A DNA stretch of 64,000 nt, from assembly GCF_007859715.1 (NCBI RefSeq), contig NZ_SJPG01000001.1:6342001-6406000 (forward strand). Reading direction: 5' to 3'. This DNA comes from Rubinisphaera italica. GTDB taxonomy: Bacteria > Planctomycetota > Planctomycetia > Planctomycetales > Planctomycetaceae. Shown in pieces: positions 47,350-56,832 of the stretch. Within the stretch, counting starts at the first letter, position 1. Each line of letters starts with the position of its first letter. A program made the translations under genes and the position numbers. The notes below the pieces were generated by a model, which worked only from the letters and a program-made list of their open reading frames with translations, did no database searches and was not told where the DNA came from.

Positions 47350-49140
47350 TTACCGAATTTTTGTATCGGCTTCGTCCGGGACATCTCCCTCATTTTGACT
47401 GGCGGACTTGATTTCACCGTTGGCCTTTTGGCCAAAGTTTGCAGCTGTCGGATTAAAATTGAGGGATTCGTACAAGCTGGCTGTCCGTGGAAAACTCGGC
47501 ACGTAAGCGATTTCGCGTTCACCCCATTGGGCGGCGATTAAGTGATACGTATTTGGTTCAGTCGCATTTCGCGTACTGGCTGTTGTTTGAGCTGCAATTT
47601 TTTCACCTGGCAGAGCTTCGTCGGAAAAAGCAAGATGGATCGGATCGATTTCGCCATAACTTAACTCGAGTTTCAATCGAGGTAACTTCGAAGGTCCTGT
47701 CAGTACGCCGCCGAAGTCAGCGACCTTGGCAAAGCGAATGACATCATAATCGCCCTGACGAAAATATTCTCCCTGGACTTGAGTTCCGTCTTCGCGTTCG
47801 AGAACCAATTTACTGCGATCGATACGCCAGACCGGATGACAGGCGAGTAGAACATCATCGCTACCAAAACCAACCTGCGGATAAACCCGCATTGAAGAAG
47901 CCAGGGCCGTCCAGATTTGTCCGGGCGTTTCCTCTTCATTCAACCGTGAAGCAAATCGAATCAGCACGGGAGGTGGAACCCTGGCCAACATTTTTTCATC
48001 ACCCAGATAGTGGGCTAATTTTTTTGTGTTGTTGGTATCGTAATAAAACGTTAACAATGTGACGGCACTTTGTTCTTCTTCGAGTCCGACATCCAAATTC
48101 CGTAGAATGGCATCCTCTGCATCAGCCAGTTGCCCGGACTGCTGAAGGATTCGTGCACACATCAAATTGGCTTCCCACACTTCCGTCGAGAATGCCAAAG
48201 CTTTGCGAGCGGTTTGAATAGCTTCTGGTCGCCCAAAATAAGCCTGGATGACGGCTTGATTCGCGAACGCACTGGCGAGCATGTCGTCGCGTCGAAAATG
48301 TTGTGTGCCAAGATTGGCGAGTATATCGTAACTGCTTAGTGAAGCCGTCAGGTCGCCAGACTCCTGTTGCGTACGGGCTACGTAGTACCAATAGGGAGGG
48401 TAGCATTCCATGTAAGGCTCCATCCGTTTGAGGATGCGGAGCTTGGTTTCGAGATTCTCTTCATTCATGGCCTGTTCAAGATCGTCCAAGTCCGTCGAAC
48501 GCACCAGCCAGCGGTCGGGGATCTCAAATTCCTGCGTCATTTTCCAGAACGTATCCAGAAACGTAGAGGACTTTTTGACGACCGAATTCACACGCGTTTT
48601 TTCAAGCTTGAAGACTTCGTTATCGCGATTCCATTTCAAGTTGCGATAATCCCACCAGCTGTTCGCTCCCGTTTTGACAGCTCCAATGTACTGAGCAGTC
48701 AGCAAGTCGAGACCGACAGAGAGGGAGTCGAAAGCCATTTCCTGTCTTAAAGACCTTTTGTATTTCCCGTCGTAAAGTTCGGCTTCTTTTTCCGTCAACT
48801 GAATCTGACCAATTTCATCGAGGACTTCAGTATAAAGTCGAATGATTTCGGCGTTCTTAATCCCGTTCAGATTCAGATTGTTGAGGATTTTCTGCTCCTC
48901 TTCACGCATCACCTGCTCATTAGGATACTTCCGGATGCGATGAAAAGAGGCGCGGCAATAGTTCAAAGCGACGGCGATATCGCGACGTTTCTGGAACATC
49001 GCCTCTTCATCGACGGCTGCATCTTCAGCGCAGACATTGAAGACAGGCAAAGAAGCCAGCAGAATGCAGAGAGTCAGGATAATTTTGAAACTTTGGGTGG
49101 TGCGGTAAGGTAGAGCACCAGAGGGTGGCGTCAATTTCAT
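47350..49140 (-). CDS. Exported alpha-helical repeat protein of unknown function
   Basis: 596 residues from the ATG at 49140 (GAAGAAAAG upstream), preferred over one 15 codons earlier. Signal peptide with the hydrophobic segment at about 20-38. Residues 40-400 are helical with TPR-like features (YWYYVARTQQESGDLTASLSSYDILANLG, ANLMCARILQQSGQLADAEDAI). The C-terminal 190 residues are beta-rich and end in a polar tail. No catalytic motif seen. It may be a periplasmic scaffold or lipoprotein-like protein without a lipobox; family not recognised. Confidence 0.68.
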   Translation of the reverse strand: MKLTPPSGALPYRTTQSFKIILTLCILLASLPVFNVCAEDAAVDEEAMFQKRRDIAVALNYCRASFHRIRKYPNEQVMREEEQKILNNLNLNGIKNAEIIRLYTEVLDEIGQIQLTEKEAELYDGKYKRSLRQEMAFDSLSVGLDLLTAQYIGAVKTGANSWWDYRNLKWNRDNEVFKLEKTRVNSVVKKSSTFLDTFWKMTQEFEIPDRWLVRSTDLDDLEQAMNEENLETKLRILKRMEPYMECYPPYWYYVARTQQESGDLTASLSSYDILANLGTQHFRRDDMLASAFANQAVIQAYFGRPEAIQTARKALAFSTEVWEANLMCARILQQSGQLADAEDAILRNLDVGLEEEQSAVTLLTFYYDTNNTKKLAHYLGDEKMLARVPPPVLIRFASRLNEEETPGQIWTALASSMRVYPQVGFGSDDVLLACHPVWRIDRSKLVLEREDGTQVQGEYFRQGDYDVIRFAKVADFGGVLTGPSKLPRLKLELSYGEIDPIHLAFSDEALPGEKIAAQTTASTRNATEPNTYHLIAAQWGEREIAYVPSFPRTASLYESLNFNPTAANFGQKANGEIKSASQNEGDVPDEADTKIR

Positions 49141-49562
49141 GATCTTTTCTTCGTGAGCGAGTCGTGTACAGAATGTTTCGGACAATAGCTCATTCGAGGT
49201 CGAGTGGTGGGAGTATTTTATCGGAAAAACCGATTTGGCCGCTACCCCAGTCTACTTGATTTTATGAGGCATGGTTGCGATTGATTGTTAAAATGGTCTG
49301 GATTGGCTGCAAAACTGCTCAGGACTTCCATTTACGTCAATCTTGCCACATTGCAGTTTCTACAGGATAAATACCATTAAGAAAGATAGCTGCTCTGTAC
49401 GGTTTGACGCAGAGAGGTAAAATGTAGGAAATTCATCGAACCTGAATGATCCATAATCAATCTGGATACGTTACACTCAATCTTCGTCTAACGGAAAGTC
49501 ATATCCGTGACTCGACGGAGTGAAACTAAATGCCCCAGGCAAACTAACTAAAGGATTTTGCA
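49141..49562. other. 422-bp spacer with no clear feature
   Basis: Divergent promoters of two unrelated exported proteins must lie here. Nothing palindromic stands out. Confidence 0.3.
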
Positions 49563-51281
49563 ATGCGTATGATGTGCCGACTGAGTCTTACCTGCCTCAG
49601 CTTGCTGATTTTCACCACAACCATTCGAGCTGCCGATGGCCCGGATCTGCTTCCCGATTCCACCGCTGCAGTCATCAAATTGATGGCCCCCCAGAAAACA
49701 CTGAAGCAACTTTCCAGTTTCGCTGTCTCCGTTCAGGAAGGTTCCGGCGGAGTCATTAAAGGTCAAGCTGGCATGCTCGGCTTGGGAATTTCCAATCCTA
49801 CGATGCAGGGCGTCGACCAGAGCCGCGACTGGTGGGCTGGCGTGTTCCTGAATGAAGACGAAGATCCTGCTGTCGTCTTCGTCATTCCCGCCATCGATAC
49901 CGAAGCGATGGGCGAAGCTCTCGATGAATCTTTCACGTTTGTCGCTCACGACAAGTATGGTATCTACAGTGACAACGACGCAGCCATGGAACTGGTCCAG
50001 GCTCATCTGGAAGATCGAACCAGCAAATCTGTCGCGAGCCTGGCTTCTGAACAGATCAAATCCCAGTTTGAAGGCTCGCATATTGCAGTCGCTGTCAATC
50101 TGGTTCTGGTTAAGGAAGTTTACGCAGATAAACTCGAAGAAATGCGTGAACAGATGAACGAGGGAATCAAGGAAGCTCAGGGCCAGATGCTCGAAGTTCC
50201 TGGCATGAATCTCGATTTCCTGAAAGATCTTAGCGAAAAAATCGCCGAAAAAATCGTCGTCATTGTCGAAGATGCTGAGGGCTACTCCAACGCTCTGACC
50301 GTTACTGATGCCGGGATTAATTTCAAAGAAGTCGTCGAATTCACCGATGGTTCGCGTTCTGCCAAGTATCTGGCTGCGAATCCTCCTCAGCCAGCAACTC
50401 AGTTATCGAAGCTTCCATCTGAGCAGTTGTTATATTGGAACGCTGGCGGAAACATGAATAAAATTAACGAATGGGGCCTGAGCCTGTTGCCCAAAATGCT
50501 GGAGATGAGCGAAGAAGACGCTGCCGAGTGGAAAAAACTCTCTGCAATGACCAAAAAAGTCAATTACGAAGGGATGAGCGGAGCCTTCTCACTCGGCGAC
50601 TTGCAGACAGGCCTCGTTCGAACAATCGCCTTGGGAACGGCTTCACCTGCCGGTCAGTTCCGGGACGCAATGGCCAAAGCCGTCGAACTGATGGATGGCA
50701 TGGAAATTTCCGGCATGACTCAGGAACTCTCTCTCGAAAAAAATTACGAGAAAGTCGATGGCGTTGATGTGGACCTGATGTTGACAAAACAGACCATGGA
50801 CAATGATCCCCAATTCGGCGGCTTCCAGGCTCAGATCAACCAGTTCATGTATGGTGGAGACACCATCGAAACTCGAGTCGCTTTTGTCGATGAAGATCAG
50901 TATCTACAGACAATGGGTGGCGGTAAAGATCTGATGGAAACGGCTGTTAAAGCCTACAAAAGCCAGTCTGCTGAAACCGACTCCGTAGTCTCCCGCGATA
51001 TCAAACCACTGGGCGATAACAACTTCGTCCTGTTGATGGATCTCCCGACACTGGTCAAACAGGGACTGTCCATAGCAGCAAATGCACCGGGACTGCCCCC
51101 GATGCCGTTCGATCAGGATTCACTGGATAATCTGGAGGTTCAACGATCCTACATCGGCATGAGCGTTGCAACCAAAGATCGCGCCTGCGTCGGTCAATTG
51201 TACATTCCAGTACAAACCTTACAGGCTGGAGCATCACTTATGCAGTTCTTCCAGCAAATTCAGGGTGGAAACGCATTCTAA
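49563..51281 (+). CDS. Exported protein of unknown function
   Basis: 572 residues. Signal peptide about 1-23 (cleaved near IRAAD). No transmembrane segment otherwise. The sequence alternates strands and helices and contains runs such as KLSAMTKKVNYEGMSGAFSLG and FQAQINQFMYGGDT, with a C-terminal hydrophobic-helical end (LQAGASLMQFFQQIQ). I do not recognise the family; similar large exported proteins without motif are common in planctomycetes. Ended by a clear terminator at 51351. Confidence 0.68.
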   Translation: MRMMCRLSLTCLSLLIFTTTIRAADGPDLLPDSTAAVIKLMAPQKTLKQLSSFAVSVQEGSGGVIKGQAGMLGLGISNPTMQGVDQSRDWWAGVFLNEDEDPAVVFVIPAIDTEAMGEALDESFTFVAHDKYGIYSDNDAAMELVQAHLEDRTSKSVASLASEQIKSQFEGSHIAVAVNLVLVKEVYADKLEEMREQMNEGIKEAQGQMLEVPGMNLDFLKDLSEKIAEKIVVIVEDAEGYSNALTVTDAGINFKEVVEFTDGSRSAKYLAANPPQPATQLSKLPSEQLLYWNAGGNMNKINEWGLSLLPKMLEMSEEDAAEWKKLSAMTKKVNYEGMSGAFSLGDLQTGLVRTIALGTASPAGQFRDAMAKAVELMDGMEISGMTQELSLEKNYEKVDGVDVDLMLTKQTMDNDPQFGGFQAQINQFMYGGDTIETRVAFVDEDQYLQTMGGGKDLMETAVKAYKSQSAETDSVVSRDIKPLGDNNFVLLMDLPTLVKQGLSIAANAPGLPPMPFDQDSLDNLEVQRSYIGMSVATKDRACVGQLYIPVQTLQAGASLMQFFQQIQGGNAF

Positions 51282-51350
51282 TAATCCAATCGTTCATAAG
51301 TTTCACAGTGAAACGGTCTGAATGGTGAACAGCTATTCTTGAGATTTAGA

Positions 51351-51391
51351 AACGAGATTACCGGTCTTAGACTGGTAATCCCGTTTTTTTA
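51351..51391 (+). terminator. Rho-independent terminator
   Basis: GATTACCGGTC and its near-complement with AACG/CGTT closing pairs, followed by TTTTTTT. About 70 bp after the stop of the exported protein at 49563. Confidence 0.9.
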
Positions 51392-51485
51392 TTGGGAAAG
51401 TATATTTTACTTCCGTTCCGATCATTTGCATGAATTTCGGAATAAACGTATCCAACCTATGCCCCTTCTGAAACAGGACTCAATT

Positions 51486-52121
51486 ATGCTTCGATCAACT
51501 TCTGCGACTCTACTCGTGTTGACTGCACTTCTCTCATTCAATCAATTGTCTCAAGCCGACGACAAAGGGTTTGTTTCTTTGATGCCTACAGCTGACAACA
51601 ACGGCTGGGAAGATTCAGTCATCGTCACAGACGATGGGTATCTCGATGGAGATGGTTGTTATATCGCGCAGGAATTTGACAATTTCGTCCTGCGATTTGA
51701 ATTTGTTCAGGAACCGGGCGCCAACAGTGGAGTCGGGATTCGATCACTTCGCGGTCAAAATGCCGCCTACAGTGGGATGGAAATTCAATGCCTGGACGAC
51801 TCCCACCCCAAATACGACAACATTAAGGACTGGCAACATCACGGTTCCGTATACGGAATCGTCGCTGCGAAACAAGGTTCACTGAAAGAGCCAGGCGAAT
51901 GGAATACCCAGGAAATTGTTGCCGATGGTAAGCACATCAAAGTCACCGTAAACGGCAAGGTCATTGTTGATGCCGACCTGGAAAAAGCCGCCCCTGATGG
52001 GAAATCCATTGATGGCAAAGAGCATCCCGGTTTGACACGCAAGTCGGGTTACCTGCGACTTTGCGGCCACGGCGGCGGTGTTCAGTTCCGAAATATGCAG
52101 ATAAAAGTGCTTGAGGAATAA
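51486..52121 (+). CDS. DUF1080 exported protein (3-keto-disaccharide hydrolase-like)
   Basis: 211 residues from the ATG at 51486 (AGGA upstream); earlier in-frame codons run through the terminator. Signal peptide about 1-21. The jelly-roll fold has the standard DUF1080 landmarks: FVLRFEFVQEPGANSGVGIR, SGMEIQCLDD, GSVYGIVA, PGEWNTQEIVADGKHIKVTVNG and GYLRLCGHGGGVQFRNMQI. Some family members hydrolyse 3-keto-glycosides, in pathways common in planctomycetes. No partner oxidase is next to it. Confidence 0.85.
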   Translation: MLRSTSATLLVLTALLSFNQLSQADDKGFVSLMPTADNNGWEDSVIVTDDGYLDGDGCYIAQEFDNFVLRFEFVQEPGANSGVGIRSLRGQNAAYSGMEIQCLDDSHPKYDNIKDWQHHGSVYGIVAAKQGSLKEPGEWNTQEIVADGKHIKVTVNGKVIVDADLEKAAPDGKSIDGKEHPGLTRKSGYLRLCGHGGGVQFRNMQIKVLEE

Positions 52122-52290
52122 AGTTTAATCTTTTTTGATCGGATTAAACAAATCATATTTGCGTTGCATTATAGATTGCGCCGAAATAAGATGGAAATGT
52201 CATGAATTCAAAAGCGTCCGCTTCCAGGACGCTCATGACTAAATATTTCCAGGGTCATATCTATCCCATCTTTTCTTGGAGTAACGAAGC

Positions 52291-53229
52291 ATGCAGACAA
52301 CAAACAAATTTAGACAGGGCTTTACGCTGATAGAGCTCTTGGTAGTGATAGCAATCATTGCAATCTTGGTTGCGTTACTTCTTCCAGCAGTACAACAAGC
52401 CCGTGAAGCCGCCCGCAGAAGTAGCTGTAAAAATAATCTTAAACAAATTGGACTGGCGCTGCACAACTACCATGATGTTCACAAGACATTCCCTCAGGGG
52501 GGTATGGGACGTCCACAATCGACTGAAGGGCCAACAAATAACTTCAGTTGGCTGGTCTACATTCTGCCAATGCTTGAGCAGAACGCATTGTATGACCAGT
52601 TTAATTTCAATGAGTATTACACCACGACAAATAATCGTGCTGCGGCAATGAACAGAGTGGAGACGTACTTTTGCCCCAGTTCACGAAATGCCGATCAGAA
52701 GTCAAATGTGACCAATGTCTGGGCAATGCATTACCTCGGGTTAGCAGGCCCGATTGGAGCCGTCAACGGAGCAAATCCTACGCGTAACTATCAGTTCGCT
52801 GGGAATAATTCAAGTAGTCACGGTGGAGTTGGCCAATCTGGAATTCTGACGATGAATCAGAACAGAACATTTGCTGATATTACTGATGGGACAACGAATA
52901 CACTATTGGCTGGTGAATTTTCTGGCAGAGTGGGGCTCACCGGTAGTAGTCCATTGCGTCCCTTGCTGCAGGGGGCAAATACAAATGGTTCTAACGCAGC
53001 AATGTATTGCTGCAAAAACATCAAGAAAACGATTAATGAGGAAGCCTCGTATGTGGGATCCGATCCTCTGAAGCGTTTTAATGATGTCTCGACCAGTAGT
53101 CAGCACAAAGGTGGTGCCCAGTTTTTGTTGGGAGATGGAGGAGTCCGCTTCCTATCTGAAAACATCAACTTCGGAACTTATCAGAACCTTGCCAGTATGG
53201 ATGATGAGATACCGATTGGCGAGTTTTAA
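52291..53229 (+). CDS. DUF1559 pseudopilin-like protein
   Basis: 312 residues. Prepilin leader ending [21 protein letters not shown]: cleavage after G10 before FTLIE, then the hydrophobic helix. The next part, [26 protein letters not shown], is the strict DUF1559 signature. The planctomycete family is expanded and tied to type II secretion-like or surface assembly functions. GGAG lies upstream. A small lipoprotein gene lies downstream, the usual pairing for this family, but a repeat and terminator separate them. Confidence 0.93.
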   Translation: MQTTNKFRQGFTLIELLVVIAIIAILVALLLPAVQQAREAARRSSCKNNLKQIGLALHNYHDVHKTFPQGGMGRPQSTEGPTNNFSWLVYILPMLEQNALYDQFNFNEYYTTTNNRAAAMNRVETYFCPSSRNADQKSNVTNVWAMHYLGLAGPIGAVNGANPTRNYQFAGNNSSSHGGVGQSGILTMNQNRTFADITDGTTNTLLAGEFSGRVGLTGSSPLRPLLQGANTNGSNAAMYCCKNIKKTINEEASYVGSDPLKRFNDVSTSSQHKGGAQFLLGDGGVRFLSENINFGTYQNLASMDDEIPIGEF

Positions 53230-53255
53230 GAATAAGAGATTGTGGTCAGCTTAAT

Positions 53256-53293
53256 AATCCCAGGACTGTTTTCACAGATCCTGGGATTTTCTT
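53256..53293 (+). terminator. Rho-independent terminator
   Basis: AATCCCAGGA and its complement with a 13-base loop, then TTCTT. Lies 27 bp after the DUF1559 stop. Confidence 0.88.
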
Positions 53294-53307
53294 AAATGGA
53301 GAGTTGA

Positions 53308-53414
53308 TAGAGCATATTCAAAAATTACCTGCAGCGTTCAGCAGGAGCAAACACAGCGTTTTTAGGACATTTTATGTCCATGCGACTGCAGATACCATTT
53401 GAAAATGGTCTAGA
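53308..53414 (-). repeat. R2 repeat, copy 3 (inverted)
   Basis: Reverse complement orientation of 14404-14507 and 29274-29381: TAGAGCATATTC, GCAGCGTTCAGCAGG, GGACATTTTATGTCC, ATACCATTTGAAAATGG, TCTAGA. About 107 bp. Confidence 0.88.
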
Positions 53415-53514
53415 GCATTTCTAAATGCAATGTGCCTTCGCATGTGCGATTATTTCCCTGAAATGTTGCATTTGCTCAGGCAGAACGCGGAAGACTGATT
53501 TTGGATATGCTCTA
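53411..53514 (+). repeat. R2b repeat fused to R2, copy 2
   Basis: Starts TAGAGCATTTCTAAATGC and ends GGATATGCTCTA; matches 14509-14611 over about 100 bp. A downstream frame starting here (53425) reads repeat-derived residues, so it is not part of the next gene. Confidence 0.8.
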
Positions 53515-53595
53515 AATGGGTGTTCTGTTTTAAACGGTCAGTACATTCTCAATTTATTGTCGATTGAATTTTTAATTTACATTGAGGTCTACATC

Positions 53596-54060
53596 ATGAA
53601 CTCTATTTTTCGCTTCTCACTTCTAATGATTGTTTTGACTCTGCCAGGATGTGGCGGAGGAGATTCTGTTCCAATTTGCGATCTTTCAGGAACTGTGACA
53701 TTGGATGGAACTCCGGTGAAGTATGGCAGAATTGATTTTGTGGCTGATTCTTCAAAAGGGAATAATGGAGCCAAAGGATATGCAACGATTGTCGATGGCA
53801 AGTATGACACTTCGTCAGCATCTGATAAGGGAACCACTGGAGGAGCCTACATCGCTCAAATAACGGCTTACGAGCAGAAGCCAGTCGAGACAGAAGATGA
53901 AACCGTTGAGGTCCCCCCCACGAAAATGCTTTGTGTCGCCTATCCCGTTGAGAAAGATCTTCCAGAAGAAACAACCGTAATTAACTTCGAACTCTCAGAC
54001 GAAGCACTCGGCTATGATCATTCAAAAGCTCAAGCCAGACGCGTGGCGAATGAACCCTGA
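53596..54060 (+). CDS. Small lipoprotein paired with the DUF1559 protein
   Basis: 154 residues from the ATG at 53596 with TGAGG upstream; a longer in-frame ORF from 53425 reads into repeat R2b and was rejected. Lipobox LPGC at about residues 14-17 directs a lipid anchor. The mature domain, VPICDLSGTVTLDGTPVKYGRIDFVADSS, is a transthyretin/carboxypeptidase-regulatory-like sandwich. Such proteins commonly follow DUF1559 genes in planctomycetes. Function unknown. Confidence 0.82.
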   Translation: MNSIFRFSLLMIVLTLPGCGGGDSVPICDLSGTVTLDGTPVKYGRIDFVADSSKGNNGAKGYATIVDGKYDTSSASDKGTTGGAYIAQITAYEQKPVETEDETVEVPPTKMLCVAYPVEKDLPEETTVINFELSDEALGYDHSKAQARRVANEP

Positions 54061-54134
54061 CAGACGCTTCTGGGATTGCGAGCAATCAAGAAAATTCAGT
54101 GTTTGATTGTAGTGCTCAATCGCAAGGATGCTCG

Positions 54135-55799
54135 TCAATTCTTTGTCTTGAGTTGATTGCTGGTATCTTTGCGGAAATCGAGAGATTTAATTTTGGTTCC
54201 CACAGGAGCCAATTGTTTTCCTTTGAGTCGGTCGACTTCCTCTGCCATGCGGAACCACTCGGTTGCCATTTGTTCGACTCGTTCAGGATAGACTTTGCTC
54301 AAATCATTCAACTCTGTGCGATCGTCTTTCATATTGTAAAGTTCCCAACGCCCCAACTTGGCAGAGACCAGCTTCCAGTCTCCCTGGCGTAATGCTCGAT
54401 CACTCGAGAAGTGAAAGTACAACTCATCGTGGGGTTCACGCTGTTCTCCCTGAAGGATTGGCATTAGCGATTTCCCTTGCAGTGGATCGATAGTGCGGTT
54501 GCCAATCTGCTCGGGATAATCTGCTTTGCCCACATCAATGAAGGTGGCCATCAAATCGATTAAGTGGCCAGGCTGATCGGTGATCGAACCCGATTCTGTT
54601 TTCAACCCGGCTGGCCAATGCACGATGAGTGGCGAAGAAATCCCGCCCTCGTGTTGATTCTGTTTATACAACCGAAATGGCGTATTGCCAGCATGAGCCC
54701 AACTGGCATCATACGTCCAATAGGATTTCGGATCCCATGGCTTCAGATTTCGTCCTCGTGTTCGTTCAAACGGACAGGCGCCGTTGTCCGAGCAGAACAG
54801 GAACAACGTATTTTCAAATTCCCCTTTTGCCTTGAGGTGATCGACGAGTCGCCCCACATTCTGGTCAAGTACATCGACCATGGCTGCAAAAACCTCCATC
54901 CGGCTCGCTTCCCATTCCTGCTCCTCAACAGACAGAGAATCCCAGGCTGGGACATGCTCGGGACGTGGACTGAGTTTCCATTTTTCAGGCAGTAAACCAG
55001 ATTCAATCTGTCGAGCATGCCGTTCTTTTCGCAATTGATCCCAGCCCTTGTTGTACAAGCCGTTGTATTTTTTCACGGCTTCTTCAGGAGCCTGCAAGGG
55101 ATAGTGTGGCGCATTGAAGGCAACATACAACAGGAAAGGATCATTCGATTGGGTCATCTCATCAACAAACTGAATCGCATAATCTCCAATTGCGTGAGTC
55201 GTATAAAAAGGTCGTCCATTTATAGTGGCTGGCACATCCCAGTTTTCACCATTGAGGCGGAAAGTGTCATCGCCGGTAAAGAAATTCGTCGCTCCCGAGA
55301 GATGTCCCCAGTACTTTTGGAAACCAAAGTCCGTCGGCTGCTGGCTCAAATGCCACTTTCCAACCATCGCAGTGGAATAGCCCGCAGGTGCCAGCGCTTC
55401 AGCAATCGTCGCCCCGCGCGATAACTTTTCACTGCCAGCCTGATCGCAATACAAACCCGTTAATAATGAAACTCGTGAGGAATGGCATTTGGCCGTGTTA
55501 TAAAACTGACTGAATCGCAAACCATTTGAAGCCAGTTGATCCAGATAGGGCGTCTGGATTTCAGAGCCGTAGCATCCCAGATCCGCGAACCCCAGATCAT
55601 CGGCCATGATGAGAACAATGTTTGGGCGAGAGCGTGGATCGGCCAGAAGTGACTGAGTGTAGATCAAGTTTGAGATGATCAGCACAGAGACATAAATCAA
55701 TAATGGAGTGACTTTGCCAATAACATTACCAGGAGCTGACTGAAAACATCCACCCTGTGTACTGACAATCCGTGATCGCTTGCGGAATACTGTAAACAT
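54135..55799 (-). CDS. Arylsulfatase-type sulfatase, membrane-anchored or exported
   Basis: 554 residues from the ATG at 55799, which is preceded by GAGAGAAT; upstream in-frame ATGs at 55814 and 55844 lack such a site. A hydrophobic segment at about 32-50 is the signal anchor or peptide. D67-D68 in MADDLGFAD bind metal, and C105 in KCHSSRVSLLTG is the formylglycine cysteine (CxSxR form). Later motifs include GKWHLS, FLFCSDNGACP and HWPAG. It hydrolyses sulfate esters. The second sulfatase of the window, not a close paralogue of the one at 37161. Confidence 0.92.
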   Translation of the reverse strand: MFTVFRKRSRIVSTQGGCFQSAPGNVIGKVTPLLIYVSVLIISNLIYTQSLLADPRSRPNIVLIMADDLGFADLGCYGSEIQTPYLDQLASNGLRFSQFYNTAKCHSSRVSLLTGLYCDQAGSEKLSRGATIAEALAPAGYSTAMVGKWHLSQQPTDFGFQKYWGHLSGATNFFTGDDTFRLNGENWDVPATINGRPFYTTHAIGDYAIQFVDEMTQSNDPFLLYVAFNAPHYPLQAPEEAVKKYNGLYNKGWDQLRKERHARQIESGLLPEKWKLSPRPEHVPAWDSLSVEEQEWEASRMEVFAAMVDVLDQNVGRLVDHLKAKGEFENTLFLFCSDNGACPFERTRGRNLKPWDPKSYWTYDASWAHAGNTPFRLYKQNQHEGGISSPLIVHWPAGLKTESGSITDQPGHLIDLMATFIDVGKADYPEQIGNRTIDPLQGKSLMPILQGEQREPHDELYFHFSSDRALRQGDWKLVSAKLGRWELYNMKDDRTELNDLSKVYPERVEQMATEWFRMAEEVDRLKGKQLAPVGTKIKSLDFRKDTSNQLKTKN

Positions 55800-56105
55800 A
55801 TTGAATTCTCTCATGTCTGGTGAATACTCGCTAACTGCAGCCACTGCTGGAACATCTCATCCTGATTTCCAGATAGAGGCATTCGTATTTGATTCTGGCT
55901 TTCTCGTTGCTGAAATGCCAGTCGAGGCAGGTTTGTTTTTCATTTCTTCGGGAAGCAAAATGTGTGGCTCGCCGCGTTGAGTCTAGCCAGAACCTGCTTG
56001 AGGCCGAAAACACGCGGACTTCTCCATCAGAACGTCCACAAGAGAAATGGACGCTCAAAAGAAAGATATGCACTTTTAGAGGAGTCGATAATGTCTCATA
56101 CGGAT
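55800..56105. other. Spacer with no clear feature
   Basis: Nothing supported between the sulfatase start and repeat R2 copy 4. Confidence 0.3.
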
Positions 56106-56212
56106 TCTAGAGCATATTCAAAATCACCTTCAGCGTTCAGCATGAGCAAACACATCGTTATTAGGACATTTGATGTCCATGCGACTGCAGATACCATTTG
56201 AAAATGATCTAA
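56106..56212 (-). repeat. R2 repeat, copy 4 (inverted)
   Basis: Same order as 53308-53414: TCTAGAGCATATTC, CAGCGTTCAGCATGAGC, GGACATTTGATGTCC, ATACCATTTGAAAATG. No R2b unit follows. Confidence 0.88.
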
Positions 56213-56266
56213 ACCCTGTTCCAATTGGAAACCGGATTTCCTGTAACATCTTGAACAGGACCTCCG

Positions 56267-56351
56267 GGGTGGCGGGGGCGCTCCGCTTCAGCGGAAGCCC
56301 CCGGAAGTTCAACGATTCGGGGGCTTCACTTCGAGAGCGCCCCCGCCACCC
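56267..56351. repeat. R1 palindromic repeat, copy 3 (85 bp, inverted)
   Basis: Outer arms as copy 1; the inner part matches copy 1 read in reverse complement, so it is inverted. It lies 54 bp from R2 copy 4 in the spacer downstream of both the sialidase-like gene and the sulfatase promoter region. Confidence 0.9.
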
Positions 56352-56832
56352 GCGTTTGATTATTTACCGGTATTCATCAGGTGATAACCAGTGTTCTTAA
56401 AAATCGTTGAACTTCTCCGGTTTTCATTTGGTACGCGGTATAATGAGAAACAACTCGTCTGCGACCCCGTTTTACAGTTAGAGCTGAATTGTTGCAAAAC
56501 TACAATTATTGAAAAAGAAACACAGATGGACACGCATCAGCACAGATAAAAATAGCCCTGAACTTTATGAGAAACTCATGTTATCAGCGGACCCTGCAAC
56601 TTCACCTGAAAACTATTGCACAAGAAACTGATCTCTGGCGTTTTGCAATACTCCAGTTAGAGGAAACACTTCCTTTATGGAATGTGAAAATTGAATATCG
56701 ATTAAGACATCAACGAAATTCAATGAAAATCATGAATATTCTTGCTGTTGATTGAATAACAATATCGCGCTATTTCAACCTCGAAAGCGTATCAGAATCA
56801 ACTTTTGATTTGACTGCATCTCCAGGGCGAGC
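56352..56832. other. Spacer with no clear feature
   Basis: The stretch ACAGATGGACACGCATCAGC near 56522 resembles simple dispersed spacer sequence. No supported ORF. Confidence 0.3.

Noticed and set aside
53425..53595. N-terminal extension of the small lipoprotein
   Set aside because: Repeat-derived; lipobox and ribosome-binding site fit the ATG at 53596.
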